This document shows, in pieces, positions 21,000 to 32,919 of a stretch of DNA of 64,000 bases. Position numbers and translations under genes: made by a program. The DNA is taken from positions 129,501 through 193,500 of the forward strand of contig CAUYUJ010016133.1 in the NCBI GenBank assembly GCA_963575745.1, in the 5' to 3' direction. How positions within the stretch are numbered: position 1 is the first letter of the stretch; the number at the start of each line of letters is the position of its first letter. This DNA is from Prorocentrum cordatum (taxonomy: Eukaryota > Sar > Dinophyceae > Prorocentrales > Prorocentraceae). Under the pieces are notes generated by a model, which was given only the letters and a program-made list of their open reading frames with translations, was not told the origin of the DNA and ran no database searches.

Positions 21000-22170
21000 G
21001 TCGCCCTCCTCACTGTCCCCCCTCTTGTCCTTCATGCTGTCCTCCACGGTCTCATTCTCCTAGTCGTCTCCCCCACCGTCCATGTCGTCCCCCTCCTTGT
21101 CATCATCGCCATCCCCTTCGCCCACCTTCTCGAGAAACTCGTTCCTCGTCTTCCCCGCTCTGCCTCGCCTCATCCACGTCGCCCTCCGCATCGTCCATTT
21201 TGCCGCCTTCGTACCCCTCCTTCTCGTGCTCGTCGTCCTCCTTGTGCTCACCATCCTCGTCCGCGTCCTCCAACGGCACGCTCCGGGACTGCAATGCACT
21301 TCCGGCCAGACCGCATGGCACCAAGCGTACTGTCAGGACTGGACTTTCCTCCCCGATCTTGAGGACGAGACTGAGGAGTACGGCGAAGAAGACGGCACCG
21401 ACGACGACGACGACGTCGACGACAACGAGGCGACAACGAGGCGACGGCACGGCGGCTCCGAGGGAAGCGGCCTGCACCGAACTTCGGCTCGAACGCCGCC
21501 ACCCCGGCCAGGCTCGCGCCCTCGGCGCGCCAGGCCGATGAAGGATGTGTGGCGGGAGCTGCAGCTGCGCGGCGAGGAGGAGCCTTCCCGCATCGCCCTC
21601 GCCCTCGCCGTCCCTCGCCGTCCCTCGCCGTCGTCCTCGCCGTCGTCCTCGCCGTCGCCCCCGCCGCCGGTCCTGCCCGTCGCCCTCGTCGTTGCCGTCG
21701 CCCTCGTCCTCGCCGCCGTCGCCGCCGCCGCCGCTCGCCGCTCTCCTCCTCCCCGGCGCCCGCTCTTGCTCGCGCCGATGCCTCGGCCCGGGCGCCCGAG
21801 GGCGCCGCAGGGTCGTCGCCGCCCCCCCTCTGGGGCCACGGGCTGCCGCGGGCCGCCGCGGGGCCCGCGGCCGGCGCCAGCGCCGCCGCCCTCGCGGGCG
21901 CCGCGCGGCGGGCCCCCCCCCCCCGCGAGGCGGGCCACGGCAGCCAGGAGCCCGCGCGCAGAGGGTCCAGGTCGCCCGCGGGGGCGCGGAGGAGCGGCTC
22001 GAGGGCGAGGGGTCGTCGCGCGCGGCGTGCTCGGATCGGCGCTGGGCCCCCCTGGCGGAGGGTGCCGCCCCCGGCGCCCTCCGCGCGCCAGGAAGGGGGG
22101 TGACGGCGCTAGTCCAAGAGATGTCCGTGCGGACATCCGGCAACGCATGTTTATGGTGAGTGTGTGACTA
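21000..22170 (+). other. Extremely GC-rich stretch, possible coding piece only
   Basis: C-rich sequence with (CGTC)/(CGC) low complexity. The plus frame 21082-22167 is open throughout. Only about 21340-21610 (WTFLPDLEDETEEYGEEDG to MKDVWRELQLRGEEEPSRI) has non-repetitive composition. Opposite frames are also open, so I do not call a gene. Confidence 0.2.
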
Positions 22171-22620
22171 TCAGTACGACGTTTGATGGCATTCCTCGTA
22201 TTCGGATTGTCATTTGTGTATGTAAGGGTTTCGCCCCGTGCCGCCGGCCCCCTCTCTATCATAATACAAGATATAAGAGTCGCGTCGGCGCGACTCGGCG
22301 CTGCCTTGGCGCATCTGGAACATCATGCGGGGGCGGATACGGAGGGGGCGTTGGTTAAGGAATGTGCCTAGGAGGCTTCAAAACCTGGGGGCTTCCTTAT
22401 CTGATAAAGGCGCTGGCGGTATCCATGGCCAATCCACGGTCGAAGTTACGCTGGTTTCGAGACCCTGGATTCCTTGTCCATTGGTTCCCTATCCAATGCC
22501 CTCACCGTAGGAATCATCAGCGCAGATTGAGACGTTGGCGTTATCGAAGACGCCTACGGCGAATCACCGCCGCCTCCTGCTTTTTTGGAAGCGCCTATGT
22601 GGCCGAACGTTGAGGCCAGA
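22170..22620. other. Nothing recognised
   Basis: Ordinary-composition sequence without a supported gene, repeat or RNA. Confidence 0.4.
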
Positions 22621-23170
22621 TCTGCCAAGCTATCGGAACATGTGTTCCCCGAATCGATTTGGAAAGCCTTCGGGGAACACGTGGGCATCTTGAAGGTCAT
22701 CTTGGCCGTCTGGAGGCCATTTTGACCCTTTCGGGCCTTCCTGGAGGACGTCTTGGAGGGCTCTTGGGCCGTCTTGGAGGCCATCTTGAGCGTCTTGGAG
22801 GCCTCTTGGGCCGTCTTGGGGGCCTCTTGGAGCCGTCTTGGGCCTCTTGGGCGATCTTTGGGGGCACTTGGGCCGTTTCGGGCCGTCGGAAGGCCGAAAA
22901 AAAACAAATGCCACAATCCTTCAAAAACTCATGGGAAATCAATGATTTGGGCCTTGTCGGGCCTTCCTGGAGGCCCTCCTGGAGGCCTCTTGGGCCGTCT
23001 TGGGGCCATGTTCGGCCGTCTTGGTGAGCTCCTGGCCCGTCTGACGCCGTCGGGAGCTGTCTTGGGGGCCTCTCTGAACATGCTTGGGGCCATCTTGGGG
23101 CGCTTCGGGGCCGTCTTGGATCCCCCCGTCCCCCACGGACTTGTGTTGCCTTAGGCCATCCTGGTGAGCT
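22620..23170 (-). repeat. CCAAGAGGCC-type 10-bp repeat region
   Basis: The plus strand is built from GGCCTCTTGG, GGCCGTCTTGGAGG and related 10-12 bp pieces. The minus strand reads as SKTAQEASKTLKMASKTAQE-like Gln/Lys/Pro-rich sequence in one frame. The family also forms the 428-bp repeats at 30285-31620 and the short patch at 59290-59460. Confidence 0.75.
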
Positions 23171-24780
23171 CCAGGGCATCAGCATTCACTATCTGTAGCT
23201 CCCGTATGAGAGACGAAAAAATCTGCGGCCGTCTGCGCCGGCTTTGGCGCGTGAGCTGCCCGCGTAAGGTCGCGCGTAGGCGCCCTCGTCTTCAATAATG
23301 CGTGCCGCGCTGGCGGCCCGCGCATGCCGCCGCGTAAGGTCGCTGTGCGATCTCGCACAAGGCCCGCTTTTGATCGTCGCTCATGTGTGGTCTGCTTCCA
23401 CCTGTGGACCAGACACTGTGTGCTCGGGGTCACGGGTCGTCGCGGCGGTACGATACATAGCCGTGCGCGTGTGCGCTGCCGGCGCGGCTCATGACGCGGC
23501 GCCGCGACATGTAACAGTTGGTCCTCGCATGTTGCACATGTCGGTTAGCGCACGCAGTGTGAGACGTGTGTATGGCTGTTGCGTGAGAGCTCCCGCGTGC
23601 GGCATTTCGTCGTGCTGTGCTCTCGTTGCTCACGGCGGCGATGCCATATCGTATTTGCGCCTTTCAGGAGCAGCCGCTCTCGAAGCCCAAGGCCGCACCC
23701 GGGCGGCAACATGCTAGCTCGACCAAGGACGGGGCAGCTCGCGTAGCACCCCTTTCACGCCAAGGGAGGGGGGAACCCAGGCTAGGCAGGCTGGGAGGAG
23801 ACTTGTCCGAGGTCCTCTCCCCTCAGGGAGGGGACGCTCCACTCTGGCATTCGAGCCTTCCTCGTACAACTCGGACCCTCCATGCAAAAGCAATGCAGCT
23901 CGTCCTGTTCCGAAAATGCCATGCAGCTCGTCCATCGACAAGCGATGTAACTCGTTCGTGCACCGTCCTGGTGTACTCGCACCCTCCTCTAGAAGGTCCG
24001 CCTGTGTCGCGCTCCCGCGGGCCAGCGTATGTCCATCTCAGGCTTGTGGGTCGCCATCGGGTTGCGGTCGTCGTGAGCGCTGACCGCCGCCCTCCTCCTC
24101 CTCCTCGTCCTCCTCCTCCTCCTCCTCCTCCTCCGCGGCTGCCCTGGCCCAGCGTCCTCGCGGCAAGTTACGGGAGCGGTGGCTCAGATTTCTTGGCTAT
24201 CGCATCCTCCTCCCCGTCCTCTTCGAGATGACGCTCGCGCCTGCACGTGCAGGCTTCTCGACCCTGTGCTGCACTCAGGGAGTCCCCAAGCTGATTGCAA
24301 GGGGGGAGGGGCTCCCCTGTTGTTTTGACCTCGGCGGGAGCACAGTGCCTCCCGAACGCCCTGCGGCCAGCCCTCCTGGCGCGAACTGCGAAACCAGGCC
24401 ATTCGCAGACTGCGAGCGAGCGAGCCTCCTCCTCTTCCGCCCCCTGCTCCTCCCGCGATCCAGGCTTGCACTGCAGCGTCCGCGTGCGGCCTGGCGGTGG
24501 TACGGTGTGCTTCCACGGGGGCCAAAGTGTGGCGAACACGTCTTGGGCAGATGGTGGAGCTGCCGGGAAAAGGAGAAGGAGGAGGAGGAGGAGGAGGAGC
24601 GGAAGGGGAAGAGGGAGGAGGGAGGGCTAGGATCTCGAGGGAGGAGGAGGAGGAGGGTAAAGGGGGACTTGGTTGAAGGGGGTAGAGTCGAACATATGAT
24701 TCAGAAGTCCCCTTTCCAAATAGTTGGGCCAGCGTTCCTTGGCCAACTTACCCGAAAAGTGGTATAGTTTCTTGAGCGCG
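23170..24780. other. Unassigned, with (CCT)n at 24090-24133 and (GGA)n at 24570-24600
   Basis: Two copies of GCCGCGTAAGGTCG-like sequence lie at about 23262 and 23330. Otherwise I see no supported gene; the open frames are short and overlap on both strands. Confidence 0.4.
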
Positions 24781-24939
24781 TTCGCCCTCCAGAGTTGATG
24801 GCCGATTCTCAGAACCCACCCCAGAAGTTCCCAGAAGTTAGCCCATCTTCCTTAAGCGATGCATTTCTTGATCGCATTCTCGGCTGCACTCGTATTCGTG
24901 TCAGCTCGTCACAGGATCTCCTCCGCGTTGTCTTATGAA

Positions 24940-25030
24940 TAAATTTTGGTTTTTTGCAGACATCTATGTGTATATCTGTATCTATATACATATAGATATA
25001 TGAATATACATATAACCCCCGGGGTTATCG
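24940..25030. repeat. AT-rich tract ending in a CCCCCGGGG palindrome
   Basis: TATATACATATAGATATATG-type sequence followed by ACCCCCGGGGTTATCGTTAGCACC. The end resembles GTTATCTTAGCACCCGGGG at about 27080 and 28350. Confidence 0.6.
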
Positions 25031-25129
25031 TTAGCACCGCACCACGAATTAATGTTTCCACGGGATCGTTTTCGCAGGGCGATATCTTTAGCACCTCGCA
25101 CAAGTCAAACACACACAAATCCGTGGCGC

Positions 25130-25480
25130 GTCGCGCGACGCGCAAAAAAGACATCCTTGGGGATGCCTTTGGATATGCTGTGTATGTCCTAGGACATGCT
25201 ACGGACCAGCAAAGGATTGCCTCGGGAATCCCAAGGATCCGAGACTCGTAGGAGATGCTAAGCGCCCCTCGCATTGCCTTGGGAATGCTGAGGACATGCG
25301 AAGGATAGGGTCAGGAATTTCTGGGGGCTGCTATGAATTCCCGATGACATGTCAAACATTTCCTGAGAAATACCAGGGATTCCCCCGGAGATGCCAGGGA
25401 TGTTCTAAAGATATGCTAGGGGTCCCCTAGGACATGCGAAGGCTTTCCAGATGAAGCGATACGGCGTTCCTGGGAACACC
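25130..25480 (+). repeat. Degenerate minisatellite
   Basis: Loose repeats of GGGAATGC, GGACATGC and GGGATTCC spaced about every 20-25 bp. No gene. Confidence 0.5.
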
Positions 25481-25529
25481 GAAGGTTGTCCTTGGACACG
25501 CGAGGGGGAGTCCCAAGACAGCCTGCGAA

Positions 25530-25895
25530 CTACGACCACCCACGGGGCCACGAAGCGCGCGGTAGGCGTGCCAGACAATCACCACCCACCAAACCACCCC
25601 AACCCAACCCGAAGGCCCAAATTTATCCTCGATTTCCAGTGGGGGGGGTCGTGGAACATCGAGAAAAACACGTATGGAACCCTTACCCCCCCCAACCCGA
25701 AATTCGGGTCTTCGGGTTGGGTTGGGGTGGTCTGGGAGGTAGTCAGACAGGGGCCCGTGCGGACGCAGGCAGCAGGGCCGTCGATGGAGCTCCCTGCGGG
25801 GCCACGAAGCGTGCGATGGGGTGTGCCGGAGTGGACCCGCGCATCCACGCGGGCGCAGCCACTGGGGCCTTCGCTCGTGCTCCCTACGGGGCCAC
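25530..25895 (+). repeat. Second locus of the 89-bp minisatellite family
   Basis: Three partial units: GGGGCCACGAAGCGCGC at about 25540; GGAGCTCCCTGCGGGGCC then GGTGTGCCG at about 25785-25835; and GCGCAGCCACTGGGGCCTTC at about 25853. They match 15940-16290. The intervening 25570-25750 contains GGGTTGGGTTGGGG-type inverted sequence. Confidence 0.75.
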
Positions 25896-25896
25896 T

Positions 25897-26046
25897 AATA
25901 ATAATAACAACAACAACAACAATAGCAATAACAATAATACTAATAATAATAATAATAATAATAATGGTAATAATAATAATAATAATACGAATAATAATAA
26001 TAACAATAATAATAATAGTAATAACAACAATAATAGTAATAATACC
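25897..26046 (+). repeat. (AAT/AAC)n microsatellite
   Basis: About 150 bp of AAT and AAC trinucleotides directly after the last minisatellite unit. Confidence 0.95.
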
Positions 26047-26059
26047 AGGGGGATAATAC

Positions 26060-26220
26060 AGATCATAGTGATGATGACAGGGGGCAAAGAGGAGAAGCAA
26101 GAGCAAGGGGGAGGGAGGGAGGGATGAGGGAGGAGCAAGAGGGAGGGAGGGATGAGGAGGGGGGGAGGAGGAAGGACGGAATGCAGGAGGGAGGAGGGAG
26201 GAAGGAGGAAGGAAGAATGG
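26060..26220 (+). repeat. GGGA/GGAA-rich tract
   Basis: Purine-rich GGGAGGGAGGGATGAGG repeats. 26220-26740 shows no supported gene. Confidence 0.75.
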
Positions 26221-26751
26221 GGTTCACGTACGGTCAGACTGATCATGACTGGACTCCGAGCAGACTGCGAACGCTGAGAAAATTGATAGTGTATTGCTGT
26301 ATGAGCAAACTGCTGAGCACTGCAAGCGCGCCCAGGGACTGCGTTCTTAACAAAATGCTGAGCATTGGAACGCGCCCAAGGCACTGAAAGGACTGGGCTC
26401 AGAGGAGGCCCCTGAAAGGCGCGCTGCCGGGTGGCCCGAGGCGGCTCAAGAGCTGACCTTTGTGGCTGATCCACTTCCGCGTCGTTCTGCATCTGAACGC
26501 GTGCGAAAGCCCTCACGCCTTCCCTGAGGGGCACGTCATTGTGGAGCTGACGCGTTCGTGAGAAACTGACCTCTGTGGAGCCCTCTTGAACCAGAACGGC
26601 TACTGAGGAGGAAAGAAATGGGACTCTGGAGCTCCTTAAGGGGCCCCCACCAGCCCTTTAGGGCGCATGTGGTTTAGAGCGTTTCCTCTTCCAATCCTTT
26701 TCTCCCCCTTCGAGGAGGGGTTCACCTCATCGCCTCAACTCGCCTGGGCGT

Positions 26752-26860
26752 CGTTTCTGGATGGGGCGGTGGGGATTAGCGAAGCGTCAAGAATTGCTGA
26801 GGACGTTTCTGGATGGGGTGGTGGGGGTAAGCGAAGCGTCAGGAATTCTGAGGAACCCTC
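26752..26860 (+). repeat. 52-bp duplication
   Basis: TTTCTGGATGGGGCGGTGGG through GCGAAGCGTCAAGAATT occurs at about 26753 and again at about 26805 with small changes. Confidence 0.75.
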
Positions 26861-26918
26861 TGGGGGGAACCCAGGGGGGGGGGAGGTGCGCGCTCACGGC
26901 CGAGAGCCTAGGATTGTC

Positions 26919-26979
26919 CTCCTCCTCCTCCTCCTCCTCCTCCTCCTCCTCCTCCTCCTCCTCCTCCTCCTCCTCCTCC
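26919..26979 (+). repeat. (CCT)n microsatellite at element edge
   Basis: Pure CCT tract ending immediately before the first 1.27-kb unit. Confidence 0.95.
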
Positions 26980-26982
26980 TCT

Positions 26983-28190
26983 GAGGTTATCAGTGCAATT
27001 CCCTTGGGGAAATTGATTTTCGTGGGCCGTCCTGGGGGGGGTCCACCCCAGGGTATCGCCCCCCTCCCCGCACAGGGGCGTTATCTTAGCACCCGGGGAC
27101 GCGGAAATTCCAGAGAGCCCGGGGAGTGGACACACAATGAGTCTAAATGTGAGCGAATATGAGCATAATCTTCAGGATAATAACGACAATGCGTGTGTGT
27201 GACGAGAATGAGAATACAAGTAACATTAATAGTAATAGTAAGAAGAATAATCCTATGCATACAAGAGCACGGCGAATTGTACTACTCATGCGAAGAATGA
27301 TAACATACTAATAATAATAGTCATACGGATAAGAACACGAGTAAACAAGGATGCGAATAATAATAAAAAAAAATCCGCATACGAATGGCAATCATAAAAC
27401 GAATACGAATACGATTAAGAATGCGAATACGAAGAATGATAATACGAGCACGACAAAGAATACGAATACGAACAAGACACAGAGTACAAATACGTAGTGC
27501 ACATAATAATACTAATCAGGGCACGAATACGTATAAGAGTAATGATACGAATAAGAATGAGAATCCGAGGAGCGGTCCTAATAATTCAATTAAGACTAAT
27601 GTTGGTAATAACGTGTAATACTACGAATAAGCATAATAAGTACGACTACGAACACAGAGTTAGACCATTCACAAGAATAAGAAGAATGATAAACAATACT
27701 AGTAACCGTAATACGAATAAGAGTGCGAATGCGAGTACTATTACGAATAAGAAGACGAGTAAGAATATGCATATTAGTAGTAATACGGATAAGAGTAAGA
27801 CTGCGAATAATAATATCACTACTAAGAATAAGAATAAGAATAATAATAATGTACGAATAGAAATTCTAATGCGAATAATAACCCGCCGAAGGGTAATAAT
27901 GCGAGAAACAGTACGAATGCGGTGCCAATCATACTACTACGAATAAGACGAGGAATGCGAATAATAATCCGAACAAGACTGCGAACGATAGGAATAACAC
28001 GAATAAGAGTACGAATACGTATACTAATCAGAATGCTAAGAAAAAGAGCATTAAGAACGAGCATACTAGTAAGAGTACGAATGTGAATTTGAATAAGATT
28101 AGGACTACTCTTAAAAATGGAAATAAGAGTAAGAATACGGAGGGACGGACGGAGGGAGGGAGTGTGATTGTGAGATGTGAAGCGATTGCG
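26983..28190 (+). repeat. 1.27-kb tandem unit, copy 1
   Basis: Starts GAGGTTATCAGTGCAATTCC and continues with a GC-rich head (GGTATCGCCCCCCTCCCCGC, TTAGCACCCGGGGACGC, CACACAATGAGTCTAAATG). Then comes about 900 bp of A-rich degenerate AATACGAATAAG repeats, ending ACGGAGGGACGGACGGAGGG then TGTGAGATGTGAAGCGATTG. C is nearly absent from the plus strand of the A-rich body. There is no convincing gene. Confidence 0.8.
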
Positions 28191-28257
28191 GCTGGATTGC
28201 CGCCTGAGCAACATGCCGAGCATTGAAAGCACGTCCTTTTCCTCGAGCTCCTCCTTT

Positions 28258-29460
28258 GAGATTATCATTGCAATCCCCGAGGGAATTTGCTTTTTGTAGG
28301 CCGTCCTAGGGGGAGGGGGGTCCATCCCAGGGTATCGCCCCCCTCCCCGCACAGGAGCGCTACCTTAGCACCCGGGGACGCAGAAATTTCAGAGAGCCCG
28401 AGGGGTGGACACACAATGAGTCTAAATGTGAGTGAGTCTGAGCAGAATTATCGCAGTAATAACGACACTATGTGTGAAGATATTGAGAGTACAAGTACAA
28501 TTAATAGTCAGGATTAGAAGAATAATAATAACAATAATTTGCATATCGGAGCACGGCTAACAATAATCATGCGAATAAGGAAAATAATAATAATAAACGT
28601 ACGGATGATAAGGCCAATGATAATAAGAAGAATACGATAATAGTAATGAGAATGCGAATTAAAGTGATGAAACGAATACGAATACGATTAAGAATGCGAA
28701 TGCGGATAATAATAAGAACGCGACAAAGAATATGAATCATAACAAGAGGCAGAGTACGAATACGTAGTACACCTAATAATACGAAGCTGAGCACGAATGC
28801 GTATAAGAGTAATAAGACGAATAAGAATAATAATCAGGGGAACGGTCATAATAATGACTCAAAAAGAATGATATTGATAATAACGGGCAATACTACGAAT
28901 AAGCATAATCAGTACGAATACGAACACAGAGCTAGAACATTCAGAATAATATGAAAAAGACGAACAATACGAGTACTCAGAACATTCCTAAGAATACGAA
29001 TACTAATACGGCTACGAATAATAATACTAGTAGGAAAACGCATACTAGTAATAATACGGACAAGGATAAAAATTCAACCAAAAATACTATTACTACTAGT
29101 AATGATGAGGATAATAGCAAGAGTACGAATATAAATTCGAATGCGAATGCTAATTCGTAAAATGATCGGAATAATAGTAATAGTACGAATGCGGATTCGA
29201 ATGATAATACTACGAATGAGAGTAATGATGCGTATCATAATACACATGAACACACGAACAGTAGTATCAATACGAATGAAAGTGCGAATGCAAATAGTAA
29301 TCGGACTTCGAATAATATGAAGAGTAAGAATAAGCATAAGAAGAAGAGTACGAATCAACATTCGAATCAGAGTAAGACTATTCATAATAATAGAAATAAT
29401 AATACGGAGGGAAGGACGGAGGGAGGGAATGCGATTGTGAGATGTGAAGAGATTGCAGGC
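28258..29460 (+). repeat. 1.27-kb tandem unit, copy 2
   Basis: Same order of landmarks as copy 1: GAGATTATCATTGCAATCC, GGTATCGCCCCCCTCCCCGC, TTAGCACCCGGGGACGC, CACACAATGAGTCTAAATG, the A-rich body, the GGAGGGAGGGAATGCGATTG end. The offset is about 1270-1275 bp. The head is better conserved than the body. Confidence 0.8.
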
Positions 29461-29559
29461 TCAGCGGGGCCCAGCGGGATTCCGCCAGGCCTGGCGCCAG
29501 GAGATGCAGTGGATGTTAGTCTAAAAGATTCCCGCAGCCAGAGACCCGCGATGTGAAGA

Positions 29560-29930
29560 GATGGGAAGGGCGAGCAGGGTTTAGCAAGGCTTAGCAGGTG
29601 ATAGCAGGGCTTAGCAGCGCTCAGCAGAGCTTAGCAGGGGCAAGCAAGGCTTGGCATGGGCTTAGCAGGGCTCCGCGGGGATTAGCAAGGCTTGATTTTG
29701 CAGGGGCGAGCAGGGCTCAGCAGGGGGCGAGCAGGGCTTTGCATTGCTTAGCAGGGAGCTTAGCAGGGGGCTCAGTAGAGCTTAGTGGAGCGAACAGGGC
29801 TTAGCAAGGCCCAGCAGGGGATAGCAGGGCTTAGCAGGGCGCAGCAGGGCTCAGCAGTGGGCGAGCAAACATCTTGCTTAGCAGGGCTTAGCGGGAGCTA
29901 GCAAGGCTCAGCAAGGCTTAGCGTGGCCCC
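29560..29930 (+). repeat. GCTTAGCAGGG decanucleotide satellite
   Basis: About 30 degenerate units of CAGGGCTTAG/AGCAGGGCTC. 29930-30285 shows no supported gene. Confidence 0.85.
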
Positions 29931-30284
29931 GAGCGCTCTCTGCGGCTCCTCCGGTGCCGATGTAACGCTTCCAGGGTGCCGGATGCGTTATACTTTCACC
30001 GGATGAAAGGGCGGGGGGTTCTTAAAGGCTTGGTGAGGATATGTAATCGCTTCGGTCATTCTGCCGGCCCGTATTAGTGCACGGCTGTCGAGTGCCCGTG
30101 TGGTCGTTGTCATTGGGGTGCTGCTGGGTCGTTTTTTTGTGTATGGATGGCTGGCTTTGGGTGGTTTCGCAAACGGGAACCATTCTTTCCCCGCCTGAAC
30201 CTTCTGTTTCGGAAGGTGGCGGCTCGTGAATACGATCGCAGGGAACAAGACAACATTCTGCAGTTTCCTTTTTGCATTATTCGG

Positions 30285-31620
30285 GCCCCTTGTGCCCTTT
30301 GGGGCCTCTTAGGAGCCTCTGGGAGCCTCCAGGAGGCCTCTTGGAGCGGAAGGCTCGGATTTTCGGTTCGTGGTTTCCATCTTGGGCCTCTCTTGGGGCT
30401 CTCTTGGAGTCCTTTCGGACCGTCTTGGGCGCCTCTTGGGCTGTCGTGGGGCTCTCTTGGACGGTGGTGGGCCTCTCTTGGAGGCCTCTTGGGCCGTCTT
30501 GGGGTGGTCTTGGAAGCTTCTTGGGCCGTCTTGGAGCGTCGGAAAGGCGAAAAGGCGAGGAAGCCAAAAACCTTGAAAAACCCAAATGGAAATCAATGGT
30601 TTTGGCGCTCTGAGGCTTCGTGGACGTTCATTGGGATCTCGTTGGATGCCTCTCGAGGGCTTCTTGGAGACTCTCGGGAGTCGTTGTCGAGCCTCTTGGG
30701 GTCTCTTTCGGGCCCCTTGTCGCCTTTTGGGGCCTCTTGGGGGCCTCTTGGAGCCTCCAGGAGGCCTCTTGGAGCGGAAGGCTCGGATTCTCGGTTCGTG
30801 GTCTCCATGTTGGGCCCCTCTTGGGGCCCTCTTGGGGTCCTTTTGGACCGTCTTGGGCGCCTCTTGGGCTGTCGTGGGGCCCTGTTGGGCGGTCTTGGGG
30901 CTCTCTTGGAGGCCTCTTGGGCCGTCTTGGGGTGGTCTTGGAAGCTTCTTGGGCCGTCTTGGAGCGTCGGAAAGGCGAAAAGGCGAGGAAACCAAAAACC
31001 TTAAAAAACCCAAATGGAAATCAATGGTTTTGGCGCTCTGAGGCTTCGTGGACGTTCATTGGGATCTCGTTGGATGCCTCTCGAGGGCTTCTTGGAGACT
31101 CTCGGGAGTCGTTGTCGAGCCTCTTGGGGTCTCTTTCGGGCCCCTTGTCGCCTTTTGGGGCCTCTTGGGGGCCTCTTGGAGCCTCCAGGAGGCCTCTTGG
31201 AGCGGAAGGCTCGGATTCTCGGTTCGTGGTCTCCATGTTGGGCCCCTCTTGGGGCCCTCTTGGGGTCCTTTTGGACCGTCTTGGGCGCCTCTTGGGCTGT
31301 CGTGGGGCCCTCTTGGGCGGTCTTGGGGCTCTCTTGGAGGCCTCTTGGGCCGTCTTGGGGTGGTCTTGGAGGCTTCTTGGGCCGTCTTGGAGCGTCGGAA
31401 AGGCGAAAAGGCGAGGAAGCCAAAAACCTTGAAAAACCCAAATGGAAATCAATGATTTTGGCCTCTTGGGGCTCTCTTGGAAAGGGTCGGGGCTCTCTTG
31501 GGACGTCTTGGAAGCTTCTTGGGCCGTCTTGAGGCCGTGTTGGGCGTCTTTGGCCGATCGTTCGGTGATTCGGAACCCTCTTGGACCGTCTTGGAAGCCT
31601 GTTGGGGCCCTCTTGGCGCG
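30285..31620 (-). repeat. 428-bp tandem repeat, about three copies
   Basis: The landmark AAATGGAAATCAATG falls at 30584, 31012 and 31440, a period of exactly 428. The units from 30584 and 31012 are almost identical; the first (30285-30583) is partial and the last (after 31440) diverged. Each unit is made of GGCCTCTTGG-type 10-mers. The minus strand stays open across units in one frame (SKKPSRGIQRDPNERPRS), which reflects composition and gives no evidence of a gene. Confidence 0.9.
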
Positions 31621-31639
31621 CTCCGGGGAGCGTGGAAGG

Positions 31640-32210
31640 CCGCACCCAGGAGGAAAACCATCTCTGACCCGAGTTTGCTGGGAGTGTCCCGGGACCTTGC
31701 CAGGGTACTTTCCGGCCGGGGGCCCCCAGGGGCCGCTCCGCGCGCGCGAAGTATAACCAGTTACCGGAGATCTTAGCACGTCTCTGGCCCGTTGGGCCGG
31801 CGAATATATTGGCTGTTCCGACGCTGCGCGGATCTCTATCGAAAACGAACACGCACATGGGCTGTTTTTCACTCCCAGGACTTTTTTGCGGGTCGGAGAC
31901 GACGTCGGGGGTGGTCTGGTGTATACTCATTTGATCCGTTTCCCTGGGAATGAACGAAACATGAATACACCAGGGTCCCGAAAACACCCGGATTCGCGTT
32001 TCTTCGCAAATTTCGTGCAGGGCCAGAAAAAGCGTCGGTGTATAGAGTTCGGTTCCCTACTCTTGCAATCGCTTCACGTACACATGATTCGTCGTGGGAT
32101 TGTATCATCGGTTGCTTGTGCAGTCGGCGACCGCGCGTTTGTGTCCCGGCACCGCCGCAGCTGCAGCCCGATCATCAAGACAGGGCCCAGACCTTTACCG
32201 TGCTCTGTCT
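31640..32210. other. Nothing recognised
   Basis: Mixed-composition DNA with short open frames only. Confidence 0.4.
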
Positions 32211-32218
32211 ACTCAGTC

Positions 32219-32406
32219 CTCACCACCTCCTCCTCGTCCTCTTCCTCCTCCTCCTCACCCTCATCCTCCTCCCCCTTCCCCGCTTCCTCCTCCTCGTCCT
32301 CCTCCTCCTCCTGCTTCTCCTCCTTCCCCTTCTCCTCAATCTCCTCCTTTGCATATCCTCCTCCTCCTCCTCCTCCTCCTCCTCTTCCTCCTCCTCCTCC
32401 TCCTCC
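32219..32406 (+). repeat. (CCT)n-rich tract
   Basis: Interrupted CCT/TCC tract. Confidence 0.9.
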
Positions 32407-32409
32407 GAC

Positions 32410-32810
32410 CGGCAATGAGTGTACCTTGTCGGCGCCGATGCTTGCTCAAAGTTGGAGCGCAGTCCCACTGTATCGGTGTATCGCGTGGTGCACGCTCCCC
32501 GCCCCAGCTTCCAGTTCAGTGGCCAAGCGGCTGAAGCCAACTTCTGCCCCCCCATGCGCGAAGCCGTACTCGACGCGACACCACGGCGCGGCGCGCGCAC
32601 AGGTCGTCCTTGAATCTGGAGACCCAGGACTGGATCCCTGTGGGGAGGGTCGCCCCGTGGCCCGACACTTTGCGCATGCATGTGTGCAGGTGTGCGCCGC
32701 TCCCCGCTGCCGAGGCTGGCCGCGCCAGCGCACTCAGGATGGCAGCCTTCCGCCTCTGAGTGCCCCCCTCCTCCCCCCCGGCCTCCACGGCCGCCCTGTC
32801 TGTCTCAGTC
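32410..32810 (-). other. Possible coding remnant, unknown
   Basis: Minus frames contain non-repetitive pieces (AAILSALARPASAAGSGAHL, IQSWVSRFKDDLCARRAVV) between two microsatellites. No domain is recognised and the frames overlap. Confidence 0.2.
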
Positions 32811-32813
32811 TCT

Positions 32814-32872
32814 CCTCCTCCTCCTCCTCCTCCTCCTCCTCCTCCTCCTCCTCCTCCTCCTCCTCCTCCTCC
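32814..32872 (+). repeat. (CCT)n microsatellite
   Basis: Near-pure CCT tract. Confidence 0.95.
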
Positions 32873-32919
32873 CGCTGGTGCAGTAACCTCTGCCTGACCG
32901 CCGCAAAAAAAGTTTAGGT

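Noticed and set aside
30309-31987. Minus-strand ORFs of 234-328 codons in the 428-bp repeats
   Set aside because: The unit is built of 10-mers and open in several frames on both strands; similar translated repeats in gene lists are artefacts.
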